This document shows, one piece after another, positions 1-8,413 of a DNA stretch of 64,000 nucleotides (position 1 is its first letter; each line of letters starts with the position of its first letter). This stretch comes from Actinomyces massiliensis 4401292. Lineage in GTDB: Bacteria > Actinomycetota > Actinomycetes > Actinomycetales > Actinomycetaceae. The stretch is taken from positions 165,261-229,260 of the forward strand of contig NZ_JH711483.1 of assembly GCF_000269805.1 (NCBI RefSeq), read 5' to 3'. The notes under the pieces are model-generated. The model saw only the letters and a list, made by a program, of their open reading frames with translations. It was not told the DNA's origin and searched no databases. A program made the translations under genes and the position numbers.

Positions 1-90
1 CGCCACGGTGTCGACATTCTCCATGTCGGGATGAGTGCATAGTTGCTAATCGATTGTCGATGCCGACGATGTCCAACGGAGGTAATTCCG

Positions 91-1731
91 TTGAGCAATC
101 CCACGATCTCTCGCCGTCACTTCGGCCTGGGAGCCGCAACATTCGCGGTGCTGCTGGCCGGTGCCTGCGGCTCCGACAGCCCCGATGGCGGCCCCAGCGC
201 CGCCTCGGACGGCCAGGGCGCCGAGAGCGGCGGCAGGCTGACGTTCGCCTACAACTCCGATGGGCCCCACAAGGACTGGGTCGAGGCCGTGTGCAACTCC
301 GTCAGCAACACGCTGGGCATCTCCATGGAGCCGCTGCCCTATGCCCAGTTCTCCGAGCTGCGCCAGCAGATCACCGACCACACGATCGTCGGGGCCTTCC
401 GCGCCGGGTGGCAGGCGGGCTACCCCTCCATGGAGGACTTCCTCGACGGCCCCTTCCAGACGAACGGGGGCGCGAACGACGCCCAGTACTCCAGCACCGC
501 GTTCGACGACCTGATGGCTCAGGCCGCCGCGGCCAAGGACGATGCGGAGTCGAACGCTCTCTACGTGAAGGCTCAGGAGCAGCTCTTCGCGGACCTGCCG
601 GCCATCCCCCTGTGGTACCAGAACGGCTTTGGGGGTTACTCCAAGAACGTCAGTGACGTGACCTTCAACTGGCAGGCCATGCCCAGCTACGAGTTCATCA
701 CCACCACGAACTCCGACGGCTTCGTGCGCGCCAACAACTCCGAGCCCCAGAACCCTCTGCTGCCCGCCAACACGAATGAGACCGGCGGCGGCCGCATCGT
801 CGATCTGATCTTCGCGGGCCTGGTCGCCTACGAGAAGGACGGCACCGTGACGAACGAGGTCGCCGAATCCATCGAGACCTCCGATAATCAGACCTTCACG
901 GTCAAGCTCAAGGACGGCTGGACCTTCTCGGACGGCACCCCGGTCACCGCCGACTCCTTCATCAAGGCCTGGAACTACGGCGCGCTGATGTCCAACGCTC
1001 AGCTGTCCAGCTACGCCTACGAGCTCATCGAGGGCTACTCCGCGGAGAAGGACTCCGAGCTGACCGGACTGGCGAAGGTCGATGATCTGACGTTCACGAT
1101 CAAGCTCACCGCCCCGGCCCACGACTTCGTCAAGCGTCTGGGGACCTCCGCCTTCTACCCACTGCCCGAATCCGCCTACGCCGACATGGCCGCCTTCGGC
1201 GAGAAGCCCATCGGCAACGGCCCCTACACCCTGACCGAGTGGGTGCACGACTCCCAGGCCGTGCTGGCCAAGAACCCCTCTTACCAGGGCGTCCGCCTGC
1301 CCAAGAACGAGGGCATCACCTTCATCTTCTACACCAGCTACGACGCGGCCTACAATGATCTGCTCTCCGACGCCGTTGACGTGATCGATGCCATTCCTGA
1401 TTCGGCCCTGGCCTCCTTCCAGGACGAGCTCGGCGAGCGGGCCGTCAATGAGCCCGGCGCCCTCATCCAGAACTTCATCATCAATGTCAATGCCGAGCAC
1501 TGGAAGATGGACGACGAGGGCCGTGCCCGGCGGGCGGCGCTGTCCCGCGCCATCAACCGCAAGCAGATCTGCGACACCCTGTTCTACGACACCCGCACAC
1601 CCGCATCGGACTTCACCAGTCCCACCATCCCCGGGTGGAAGGACTCCGTGGCGGGCAACGAGGTCCTCCAGTTCGATGAGGCCGAGGCCAAGCGCCTGTG
1701 GGACCAGGCGGAGGCCATCTCCTCGTACTGA
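91..1731 (+). CDS. Circularly permuted peptide ABC transporter substrate-binding lipoprotein (family 5)
   Basis: Binds peptides or a similar solute outside the membrane and delivers it to the permeases encoded downstream. A TTG start at 91 follows GGAGGT (78-83) with 7-nt spacing. It gives a 546-aa protein opening with a twin-Arg-like ISRRHFGLG and lipobox LAGAC (Cys26). After a Ser/Asp/Gly linker (27-48) comes a segment (about 49-207) with hallmarks of the C-terminal part of OppA/DppA proteins: RLTFAYNSDGPHKDW, GWQAGYPS, LPAIPLWYQN. Only then, from about residue 208, comes the usual N-terminal part: FVRANNSEPQNP, WTFSDGTPVTADSF, IGNGPYTLTEW. The protein stops after FDEAEAKRLWDQAEAISSY, exactly where RLTFAYN would normally follow. 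The segment order is therefore C-then-N, fully in frame. Family assignment is firm; whether the permutation is biological or an assembly error cannot be decided from sequence. Confidence 0.9.
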   Translation: MSNPTISRRHFGLGAATFAVLLAGACGSDSPDGGPSAASDGQGAESGGRLTFAYNSDGPHKDWVEAVCNSVSNTLGISMEPLPYAQFSELRQQITDHTIVGAFRAGWQAGYPSMEDFLDGPFQTNGGANDAQYSSTAFDDLMAQAAAAKDDAESNALYVKAQEQLFADLPAIPLWYQNGFGGYSKNVSDVTFNWQAMPSYEFITTTNSDGFVRANNSEPQNPLLPANTNETGGGRIVDLIFAGLVAYEKDGTVTNEVAESIETSDNQTFTVKLKDGWTFSDGTPVTADSFIKAWNYGALMSNAQLSSYAYELIEGYSAEKDSELTGLAKVDDLTFTIKLTAPAHDFVKRLGTSAFYPLPESAYADMAAFGEKPIGNGPYTLTEWVHDSQAVLAKNPSYQGVRLPKNEGITFIFYTSYDAAYNDLLSDAVDVIDAIPDSALASFQDELGERAVNEPGALIQNFIINVNAEHWKMDDEGRARRAALSRAINRKQICDTLFYDTRTPASDFTSPTIPGWKDSVAGNEVLQFDEAEAKRLWDQAEAISSY

Positions 1732-1806
1732 CCTCGGTCCGGTTGCCCGCCCGGCCGCCCGCCGGCCGGTCATCCGGCGGGGCGGCTCGGCCCAGTCGTC
1801 CTCTCG

Positions 1807-1823
1807 GCCGGCCTCAGGCCGGC
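1807..1823. terminator. Intercistronic GC-rich stem-loop between binding protein and permease genes
   Basis: GCCGGCCT-C-AGGCCGGC is a perfect 8-bp inverted repeat in the 214-bp gap between the binding-protein stop and the first permease. A hairpin here commonly protects or partially terminates the message so that the binding protein is made in excess. There is no T-run, so it is not a classical terminator. The role is inferred from position. Confidence 0.4.
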
Positions 1824-1945
1824 TCCGGCGCGACGGTGCTCCAGCTAACCCGGGAAACCGCCGCCGCACCGGGCGCCGTGCCTGAACGAGAGCCCCCGGA
1901 ACCCTCTACGTTCGTCCGTTCCCATCCTGCTCTAAGGAGATGCCG

Positions 1946-2875
1946 ATGCTCCGCTACGCCGGACGCAGGCTTCTGCAGATGATCCCCGTGTTCTTCGGGG
2001 CCACGCTGCTCATCTACGCCATGGTCTTCGCCCTGCCGGGCGATCCTGTCGCCGCCATGGGCGGTGAGCGCGCCCTGAACCCCGATCTTCAGGCTCAGAT
2101 ACGCGCCCAGTACAACCTGGATCAGCCCTTCCTCGTCCAGTACTTCCTGTTCCTCAAGGGGCTGGTGACCTTCGACCTGGGCACCACCATTCGCGGGTCC
2201 AGGCCGATCGTCGATGTGCTCGCCGGCGCCTATCCGGTCACGATCAAGCTCGCCCTCATGGCGCTCGTCTTCGAAGCGGTGGCGGGCGTCGGCATCGGGC
2301 TCTTCGCCGGCATGCGCAAGGGCGGGATCTTCGACGCCACGGTGCTGATCCTGTCCCTCGTGGTCATCGCCGTCCCGACCTTCGTCATCGGCTTCCTCCT
2401 GCAGTTCTTCATCGGCGTCAAGCTCGGATGGCTGCCGACGACGGCCGGAGGCTCTCCGGGGTTCAAGGAACTGCTCATGCCCGCGATCGTGCTCGGGGCG
2501 GTCTCCCTGGCCTACGTCCTGCGCCTGACGCGCACGGAGGTGGGGGAGAATCTGTCGGCCGACCATGTCCGCATGGCGCGCGCCAAGGGCCTATCGAGCC
2601 GTCGGGTCATGGTCGTCCACGTCCTGCGCAACTCGCTGGTGCCGGTCGTCACCTTCCTCGGCGCGGATCTGGGCGCGCTCATGGGCGGAGCCATCGTGAC
2701 CGAGGGGATCTTCAATATCGACGGCGTGGGCGGCACCCTCTACAAGGCCATCATCAATGGGGAGGGTCCCACGGTCGTCGCCTTCACGACGGTGCTCATC
2801 CTGGTGTTCATCATCTCCAATCTGATCGTTGACCTTCTGTACGCAGCCCTGGACCCGAGGATCCGCTATGCCTGA
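1946..2875 (+). CDS. Peptide/nickel-type ABC transporter permease (DppB/OppB family)
   Basis: Inner-membrane subunit (309 aa) that forms the channel with the next gene product. It begins MLRYAGRRLLQMIPV, the usual DppB opening, with about six membrane segments and the EAA loop region around RMARAKGLSSRRVMVVHV. An in-frame ATG at 1940 is only two codons earlier, but AAGGAG (1934-1939) abuts it; the second ATG at 1946 has proper spacing and matches the family start. Its stop overlaps the next start in ATGCCTGA, indicating translational coupling. Confidence 0.93.
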   Translation: MLRYAGRRLLQMIPVFFGATLLIYAMVFALPGDPVAAMGGERALNPDLQAQIRAQYNLDQPFLVQYFLFLKGLVTFDLGTTIRGSRPIVDVLAGAYPVTIKLALMALVFEAVAGVGIGLFAGMRKGGIFDATVLILSLVVIAVPTFVIGFLLQFFIGVKLGWLPTTAGGSPGFKELLMPAIVLGAVSLAYVLRLTRTEVGENLSADHVRMARAKGLSSRRVMVVHVLRNSLVPVVTFLGADLGALMGGAIVTEGIFNIDGVGGTLYKAIINGEGPTVVAFTTVLILVFIISNLIVDLLYAALDPRIRYA

Positions 2876-4022
2876 CAACCTCGACATTCCCGACAGCACT
2901 GAGAGCGCTGACAACACCGACAGCGCCGACAGCTCCGAGAGCACTGACAACGCCGACAGCACTGAGAGCACTGAGGGACAGGACCAGAAGCCGCTCGAGG
3001 CTCAGACCCACGAGCAGCCCGAGCCTGAGGCTCGGTGGCCTCGGCCGTCCGACGGCCCCCGCGCCACCGGTGCCACCGGTGCAACCGCTGTCCGTATCGG
3101 GCAGGAGCACTTCGTCGCCGATACCGATGAGCAGGGGCTGGGCGCGGTCGATGCCGTCGCCGACGACTCCGCCCCCTCCTCGATGTGGGGGGAGGCGTGG
3201 AAGCAGCTGCGCCGTCGCCCCATCTTCTGGGTCTCCGCCCTGCTCATCGCCGTCGCCGTCCTGCTCGCCGTGGCCCCCGGACTGATCGCCCGCGCCACGC
3301 CCACCTACTGCCAGCTCAACAACTCCTACGGACCTCCGACCGTCCAGCACCCCTTCGGCTTCGACCGGCAGGGCTGCGACATCTTCGCCCGGACCATCTA
3401 CGGCGCCCGCGCGTCGGTGACCGTGGGCGTGCTCACGACGCTCCTGGTCACGCTGCTGGGCGGACTCATCGGCGCTCTCGCCGGGTTCTTCGGGGGCTTC
3501 TTCGACGCGCTGCTCTCGCGCATCACCGACGTGTTCTTCGCCGTGCCCTTCGTGCTGGCCGCGATCGTCGTCATGCAGATGTTCAAGGGCAGGTCCTCCA
3601 TCCTGACCGTCGTCGCCGTCCTGGCGCTGTTCGGATGGCCGCAGATCGCCCGCATCACCCGGGGCGCGGTCATGAGTGTCAAGAACGAGGACTTCGTGAC
3701 CGCCTCGGTCTCGCTCGGCAGCGGACGGCTCGCCATCCTGCTGCGCCATGTCCTGCCGAATGCCGCCGCTCCGATCATCGTCACCGCCACCGTCGAGCTC
3801 GGCATCTTCATCGTCGCCGAGGCGACGCTGTCCTTCCTCGGGATCGGGCTGCCGGCCTCGGTGGTCTCCTGGGGTGCGGACATCTCCACGGCCAACGTGG
3901 CGCTGCGCGACCACATCTCCGTCCTGTTGTACCCCGCGGGCGCTCTCGCGCTCACCGTGCTCGGCTTCGTCATGATGGGCGATGTGGTGCGGGACGCCCT
4001 CGATCCGAAGGCTCGCAAGTGA
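2868..4022 (+). CDS. Peptide ABC transporter permease (DppC/OppC family) with long acidic N-terminal extension
   Basis: Second channel subunit (384 aa). ATG 2868 overlaps the previous stop. Residues 1 to about 110 are hydrophilic and low-complexity, with Ser/Asp/Thr/Asn repeats such as DNTDSADSSESTDNADSTES. The first membrane helix begins near residue 119 (PIFWVSALLIAVAVLL). The DppC core is intact, with the EAA-type segment VTASVSLGSGRLAILLRHV and the closing MMGDVVRDALDPKARK. Usual DppC proteins have a cytosolic N-terminus of 20-40 residues, so the extension is an oddity of this lineage. Its stop overlaps the next start in GTGA. Confidence 0.93.
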   Translation: MPDNLDIPDSTESADNTDSADSSESTDNADSTESTEGQDQKPLEAQTHEQPEPEARWPRPSDGPRATGATGATAVRIGQEHFVADTDEQGLGAVDAVADDSAPSSMWGEAWKQLRRRPIFWVSALLIAVAVLLAVAPGLIARATPTYCQLNNSYGPPTVQHPFGFDRQGCDIFARTIYGARASVTVGVLTTLLVTLLGGLIGALAGFFGGFFDALLSRITDVFFAVPFVLAAIVVMQMFKGRSSILTVVAVLALFGWPQIARITRGAVMSVKNEDFVTASVSLGSGRLAILLRHVLPNAAAPIIVTATVELGIFIVAEATLSFLGIGLPASVVSWGADISTANVALRDHISVLLYPAGALALTVLGFVMMGDVVRDALDPKARK

Positions 4023-5884
4023 CTACCGACAACACCGCCGTTGATGCTTCTGAGGCTTCTGCCGCCTCCGCTTCTGCCGCTGAAGACTTTGCGCCCGCTG
4101 AAGCGCCGCTGCTGCGCATTGAGAATCTCGAGGTGGCCTTTCGCTCCTCGACCGGGATGGTTCCGGCCGTTCGCCAGGCCAATCTGACGATCTACCCCGG
4201 GCAGAGCGTGGCCATCGTCGGGGAGTCGGGCTCTGGGAAGACCACCCTGGCCAATGCCGTCATCGGCCTGCTGCCGGGGACTGGGCGGGTGACCGGGGGT
4301 CGCATCCTGTTCGATGGCGAGGACATCGCGCACGCCTCCGACAAGCAGATGCAGCGTCTGCGCGGCAGCGAGATCGGATTGGTCCCCCAGGACCCCATGA
4401 CCAATCTCAACCCGGTGTGGTCCATCGGCTTCCAGGTTCGTGAGGCGCTGCGCGCCAACGGGCTGGCGGGGGTGGCGGATGACCGTCTCGCCAGGCTCGC
4501 CGCCGGGCAGGAGGCCCCGGATGACTCCGACGTCTCGGATGGGGCCTCTTCGGAGGGATCGGGGGGATCGAGAGGGCAGGGCCAGAGCCGGATCGCCACC
4601 GCCGAGCAGGTGGCGCTTCTGCTCGAGGACGCGGGACTCCCCGACGCCGCCCGACGCGCCAAGCAGTATCCGCACGAGTTCTCCGGAGGCATGCGGCAGC
4701 GCGCCCTGATCGCCATCGGCCTGGCGGCGCGCCCCCGGCTGCTCATCGCCGATGAGCCGACCAGCGCCCTGGACGTCACCGTCCAGCGTCGCATTCTGGA
4801 CCACCTCGGGCGCCTCATCCACGAGCTGGGAACGGCGATGCTCTTCGTGACCCACGACCTCGGCCTGGCGGCGGAGCGGGCCGAGCACGTCGTCGTCATG
4901 CACCGCGGCCGCATCGTGGAGTCCGGGCCGAGTCTGGACGTGCTCCAGAACCCGCGCCACCCCTACACCCGCCGACTCGTCGAGGCGGCGCCGTCGCTGG
5001 CCTCTCAGCGCATCGAGGCGGCCCACGCCGAGGGCATCCAGGTCGCGGAGGACGAACTGGGCGTTCACGAGATCGCGAAGGACACTCCCGAGATCCTGCG
5101 GGTCGAGCATCTGACCAAGGTTTTCGACGTGCGCGGCGCCAAGGGCGCGGACGCGCATATCCGGGCCGTTGACGACGTCACCTTCGGAGTGCTCCGAGGC
5201 ACGACGACGGCGCTCGTCGGCGAGTCCGGCTCGGGCAAGTCCACGGTGGCGAACATCGTCCTCAATCTGATCGATCCCACCGAGGGCAAGGTCTTCCACA
5301 ACGGCGTCGACCTGTCGACTCTGGGACCCAAGCAGCTGTTCGAGCTGCGGCGCATCATGCAGCCGGTGTTCCAGAACCCCTATGGCTCCCTGGATCCGAT
5401 GTACTCCATCTACCGGATCATTGAGGAGCCGTTGCGGGTGCACGATGTGGGAGGTGGTCAGGAGCGCAGTGAGCGCGTCGCCGAGCTTCTCGACATGGTC
5501 GCCCTGCCCCGCTCGGCCATGCGGCGCTACCCCAATGAGCTCTCCGGGGGCCAGCGCCAGCGCGTGGCCATCGCCCGGGCTCTGGCCCTGAGGCCCGAGA
5601 TCGTGGTGCTGGACGAGGCCGTCTCCGCCCTCGACGTGCTCGTCCAGGCGCAGATCCTGCGACTGCTGGCGGAGCTTCAGCGAGAGCTGGACCTGACCTA
5701 CCTCTTCATCACCCACGACCTGGCGGTCGTGCGGCAGATCGCGGACGACGTCGTGGTCATGGAGAAGGGGCGGGTGGTCGAGTCCGGCCATGCGGATGAC
5801 TTGTTCGCCCACCCGCGCGAGACCTACACCCGCGAGCTGATCGACGCCGTTCCCGGCTCCAGAATCGCGCTGTACGGGGCGTGA
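4019..5884 (+). CDS. Fused dual ATP-binding protein of peptide ABC transporter (DppD-DppF type)
   Basis: Energises the transporter encoded upstream. The 621-aa protein holds two complete ABC cassettes that are often separate genes. Cassette 1 has Walker A GESGSGKTT (about 68-76), signature FSGGMRQRALIA and Walker B LLIADEPTSALD. Cassette 2 has Walker A GESGSGKST, signature LSGGQRQRVAIA and Walker B EIVVLDEAVSALD. Both contain the family insert FVTHDLGLAAE / FITHDLAVVRQ. A Gly/Ser/Asp-rich insert follows REALRANGLAG in cassette 1. The start is GTG 4019, overlapping the permease stop by four bases; a longer open frame upstream is only a shadow of that permease gene. Confidence 0.93.
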   Translation: MTTDNTAVDASEASAASASAAEDFAPAEAPLLRIENLEVAFRSSTGMVPAVRQANLTIYPGQSVAIVGESGSGKTTLANAVIGLLPGTGRVTGGRILFDGEDIAHASDKQMQRLRGSEIGLVPQDPMTNLNPVWSIGFQVREALRANGLAGVADDRLARLAAGQEAPDDSDVSDGASSEGSGGSRGQGQSRIATAEQVALLLEDAGLPDAARRAKQYPHEFSGGMRQRALIAIGLAARPRLLIADEPTSALDVTVQRRILDHLGRLIHELGTAMLFVTHDLGLAAERAEHVVVMHRGRIVESGPSLDVLQNPRHPYTRRLVEAAPSLASQRIEAAHAEGIQVAEDELGVHEIAKDTPEILRVEHLTKVFDVRGAKGADAHIRAVDDVTFGVLRGTTTALVGESGSGKSTVANIVLNLIDPTEGKVFHNGVDLSTLGPKQLFELRRIMQPVFQNPYGSLDPMYSIYRIIEEPLRVHDVGGGQERSERVAELLDMVALPRSAMRRYPNELSGGQRQRVAIARALALRPEIVVLDEAVSALDVLVQAQILRLLAELQRELDLTYLFITHDLAVVRQIADDVVVMEKGRVVESGHADDLFAHPRETYTRELIDAVPGSRIALYGA

Positions 5885-5995
5885 GCCGTGCGGAGCATGA
5901 GCTGTGCGGAGCATGAGCTGTGCGGGGCATGCGGAGTTGTGCGGGGCGTGAGGGTATGAACGAGGGCTGAGGCCGTCGCGGGCGGCTCCCTTCGC

Positions 5996-6095
5996 CGAGA
6001 TCGGTCGCATTCCGCATCGAGATCGGTCGTAACTCGGCTCGAGATCGGTCCGGTTCCGCGTCGAGATCGGTCCGGTTCCGCATCGAGATCGGTCC
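5996..6095 (+). repeat. 22-bp tandem repeat array, five forward units (core CGAGATCGGTC)
   Basis: Units begin at 5996, 6018, 6040, 6062 and 6084, exactly 22 bp apart. Each starts CGAGATCGGTC and continues with a half-conserved segment such as GCATTCCGCAT. It lies 111 bp after the stop of the plus-strand transporter operon and reads in the same direction. The same unit recurs at 16441, 19057, 32283, 36996 and 50287. Confidence 0.9.
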
Positions 6096-6144
6096 AGGGG
6101 AGCCCGAGTACGGGCGGGGCGGATCATGAACGTACCTTTCCGGC

Positions 6145-6211
6145 GTGAACGTACTTTTCTCTCATCCTTCTGCGGGTTGAGCTCAGAAGGATGAGAGAAA
6201 AGTACGTTCAC
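6145..6211. repeat. Long-stem hairpin element, copy 1 (perfect 28-bp arms, 11-nt loop)
   Basis: Left arm 6145-6172 starts GTGAACGTACTTTTCTCTC and the right arm 6184-6211 is its exact complement; the loop is 6173-6183. A degenerate half-motif, TGAACGTACCTTTCC, precedes it (from about 6127). Related copies at 21949 and 51283 have the same arm and loop lengths and carry paired substitutions in both arms. Confidence 0.9.
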
Positions 6212-6476
6212 CTGCCGAAGTTCCGTCGGCGTCGTAAACCGTCACCAATGGTCGGGGTGCGGCCTGCTTCGCCTACCGGCTCCAGATCGGAATCGATCAC
6301 CTGAGGCTGGGCCTCAGCAGGGGATCGCGGAAGCGTGAGCGGGCGCACAGCGTTCGTGTCACCCCCGTCATGGCGACTGCTGAACGGCAGCCTCTACCCT
6401 TGCCCCGCTGTGCGCCAGCGGTGGGCCCGCGTCTCGACCGTGCTCCGGCGCCCCTCGGACGGAAGAAGTGCCTCAC

Positions 6477-8399
6477 ATGACTGTGCGCCAGGATCTGCGC
6501 AACGTCGCCATCGTCGCCCATGTCGACCACGGCAAGACCACCCTCGTCGACGCGATGCTCTGGGAGGCGGGCGCTTTCGGCGCCCGCGCCACCGAGGAGA
6601 CCACCGGCGAGCGCGTCATGGACTCCGGCGAGCTCGAGCGCGAGAAGGGCATCACCATTCTCGCCAAGAACACGGCCGTCCACTACCGCGGTCCTGCGGC
6701 CGTGGCCGCCGGGCTCCCCGAGGGCATCACCATCAACGTCATCGATACTCCCGGGCACGCCGATTTCGGCGGTGAGGTCGAGCGTGGCCTGTCCATGGTG
6801 GACGGCGTCGTCCTGCTCGTGGACGCCTCGGAGGGGCCCCTGCCCCAGACGCGCTTCGTGCTGCGCAAGGCCCTGGCCGCCAATCTGCCGGTCATCCTCG
6901 TGGTCAACAAGGTGGATCGCCCCGACTCGCGCATCAGCGAGGTCGTCTCCGAGTCCACCGATCTGCTGCTCTCGCTGGCCTCCGACCTGTCCGACGAGCA
7001 GCCCGACATCGACTTGGAGGCCGTCCTCGACCTCCCCGTCATCTACGCCTCCGCCAAGGCCCGCCGTGCCGACACCGCCCAGCCCGCCGACGGCGAGCTG
7101 CCGGCCAGTGAGGATCTCGAGCCGTTCTTCCGCACCATCATCGAGCGCATCCCCGGCCCCTCCTACGATGAGGGAGCTCCTCTTCAGGCGCATGTCACCA
7201 ACCTGGACGCCTCGCCCTTCCTCGGCAGGCTGGCCCTTCTGCGCATCCACAATGGCGCTCTGCACAAGGGGCAGACCGTGTCGTGGGCCCGCCATGACGG
7301 ATCCCTGTCCACAGCGCGAGTCTCCGAGCTGCTCATCACCGAGGGTTTGGACCGCCGGCCCGCCGAGGAGGCCCATGCCGGAGATATCGTCGCCATCGCC
7401 GGTATTGAGAACATCACCATCGGAGAGTCCCTGGTGGACCCCGACGACCCGCGTCCGCTGCCGCTGATCACGGTGGATGACCCGGCCATCTCGATGACCA
7501 TCGGCATCAACACCTCTCCCATGGCCGGGCGTACCAAGGGGGCCAAGGTCACAGCCCGTCAGGTCAAGGACCGCCTGGATCGCGAGCTGGTCGGCAATGT
7601 CTCCTTGCGCGTGCTGTCCGCCGGACGCCCTGACGCATGGGAGGTCCAGGGGCGCGGCGAGTTGGCCCTGGCGATCCTGGTCGAGCAGATGCGTCGCGAG
7701 GGCTTCGAGCTGACTGTCGGCAAGCCGCAGGTCGTCACCCGCACGATCGATGGCAGGCGGCATGAGCCGGTCGAGCGCACGACCATCGACGTTCCCGAGG
7801 AGTACCTGGGCGCCGTCACTCAGCTCATGGCCGCCCGCAAAGGCCGCATGGAGACCATGATCAACCACGGCACCGGATGGATCCGCATGGAGTTCCTCGT
7901 CCCGGCGCGCGGTCTCATCGGATTCCGCACGCAGTTCCTCACGGAGACTCGCGGTACCGGTATCGCCTCATCCATCGCCGAGGGCTACGAGCCCTGGGCC
8001 GGTCAGATCGTGGCCCGCACCACGGGGTCGTTGGTCTCCGACCGTGCCGGGGCCGTCACCGCCTACGCCCTCATCCGCCTGCAGGACCGCGGCACGTTCT
8101 TCGTCGAGCCCGGCCAGGAGACTTACGAGGGCCAGGTCGTCGGCGAGAATCCGCGCAATGAGGACATGGACGTCAACGTCGTGCGCGAGAAGCAGCAGAC
8201 CAACATGCGCTCCGCCACGGCCGATTCTTTTGAGGGTCTGGTGCCGCCGCGTAAGCTGACCCTGGAGGAGGCTCTCGAGTTCGCCTCCGATGACGAGTGC
8301 GTTGAGGTCACTCCGGATGCGGTGCGCATCCGCAAGGTCATCCTCGACTCCCAGGAGCGTTTCAAGGACGCTGCCCGCCGCCGCCGTGCCAATGCTTGA
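6477..8399 (+). CDS. typA: Ribosome-associated GTPase TypA/BipA
   Basis: Translational GTPase of the EF-G/LepA superfamily that acts on the 50S subunit and helps ribosome assembly and stress adaptation. The 640-aa length fits the family. G1 AHVDHGKT lies at residues 14-21, followed by switch region [21 protein letters not shown]3 [14 protein letters not shown] and G4 NKVDRPDSR. The C-terminal half shows TypA-specific [25 protein letters not shown] and ETRGTG. ATG 6477 is chosen over GTG 6468 because GGAAGAA (6461-6467) touches the GTG but is nine bases from the ATG. The downstream VanW gene begins at or just after this stop. Confidence 0.96.
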   Translation: MTVRQDLRNVAIVAHVDHGKTTLVDAMLWEAGAFGARATEETTGERVMDSGELEREKGITILAKNTAVHYRGPAAVAAGLPEGITINVIDTPGHADFGGEVERGLSMVDGVVLLVDASEGPLPQTRFVLRKALAANLPVILVVNKVDRPDSRISEVVSESTDLLLSLASDLSDEQPDIDLEAVLDLPVIYASAKARRADTAQPADGELPASEDLEPFFRTIIERIPGPSYDEGAPLQAHVTNLDASPFLGRLALLRIHNGALHKGQTVSWARHDGSLSTARVSELLITEGLDRRPAEEAHAGDIVAIAGIENITIGESLVDPDDPRPLPLITVDDPAISMTIGINTSPMAGRTKGAKVTARQVKDRLDRELVGNVSLRVLSAGRPDAWEVQGRGELALAILVEQMRREGFELTVGKPQVVTRTIDGRRHEPVERTTIDVPEEYLGAVTQLMAARKGRMETMINHGTGWIRMEFLVPARGLIGFRTQFLTETRGTGIASSIAEGYEPWAGQIVARTTGSLVSDRAGAVTAYALIRLQDRGTFFVEPGQETYEGQVVGENPRNEDMDVNVVREKQQTNMRSATADSFEGLVPPRKLTLEEALEFASDDECVEVTPDAVRIRKVILDSQERFKDAARRRRANA

Positions 8400-8413
8400 G
8401 TAAGAATGCGACT

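Larger units (their letters stand above)
5885..6476. other. 592-bp intergenic region holding two repeat families
   Basis: No credible gene. It holds imperfect copies of GCATGAGCTGTGCGGA just after the operon stop (about 5890-5940), a five-unit 22-bp array, a 28-bp-stem hairpin element and a short CTGAGGC/GCCTCAG stem at 6301-6317. The typA promoter should lie in the last 150 bases; I could not assign it. Confidence 0.6.

Noticed and set aside
3398-6211. 937-codon open frame on the minus strand opposite the peptide transporter genes
   Set aside because: Composition is a GC-rich shadow of the permease and ATPase genes and shows no family motif; the plus-strand genes are unambiguous.
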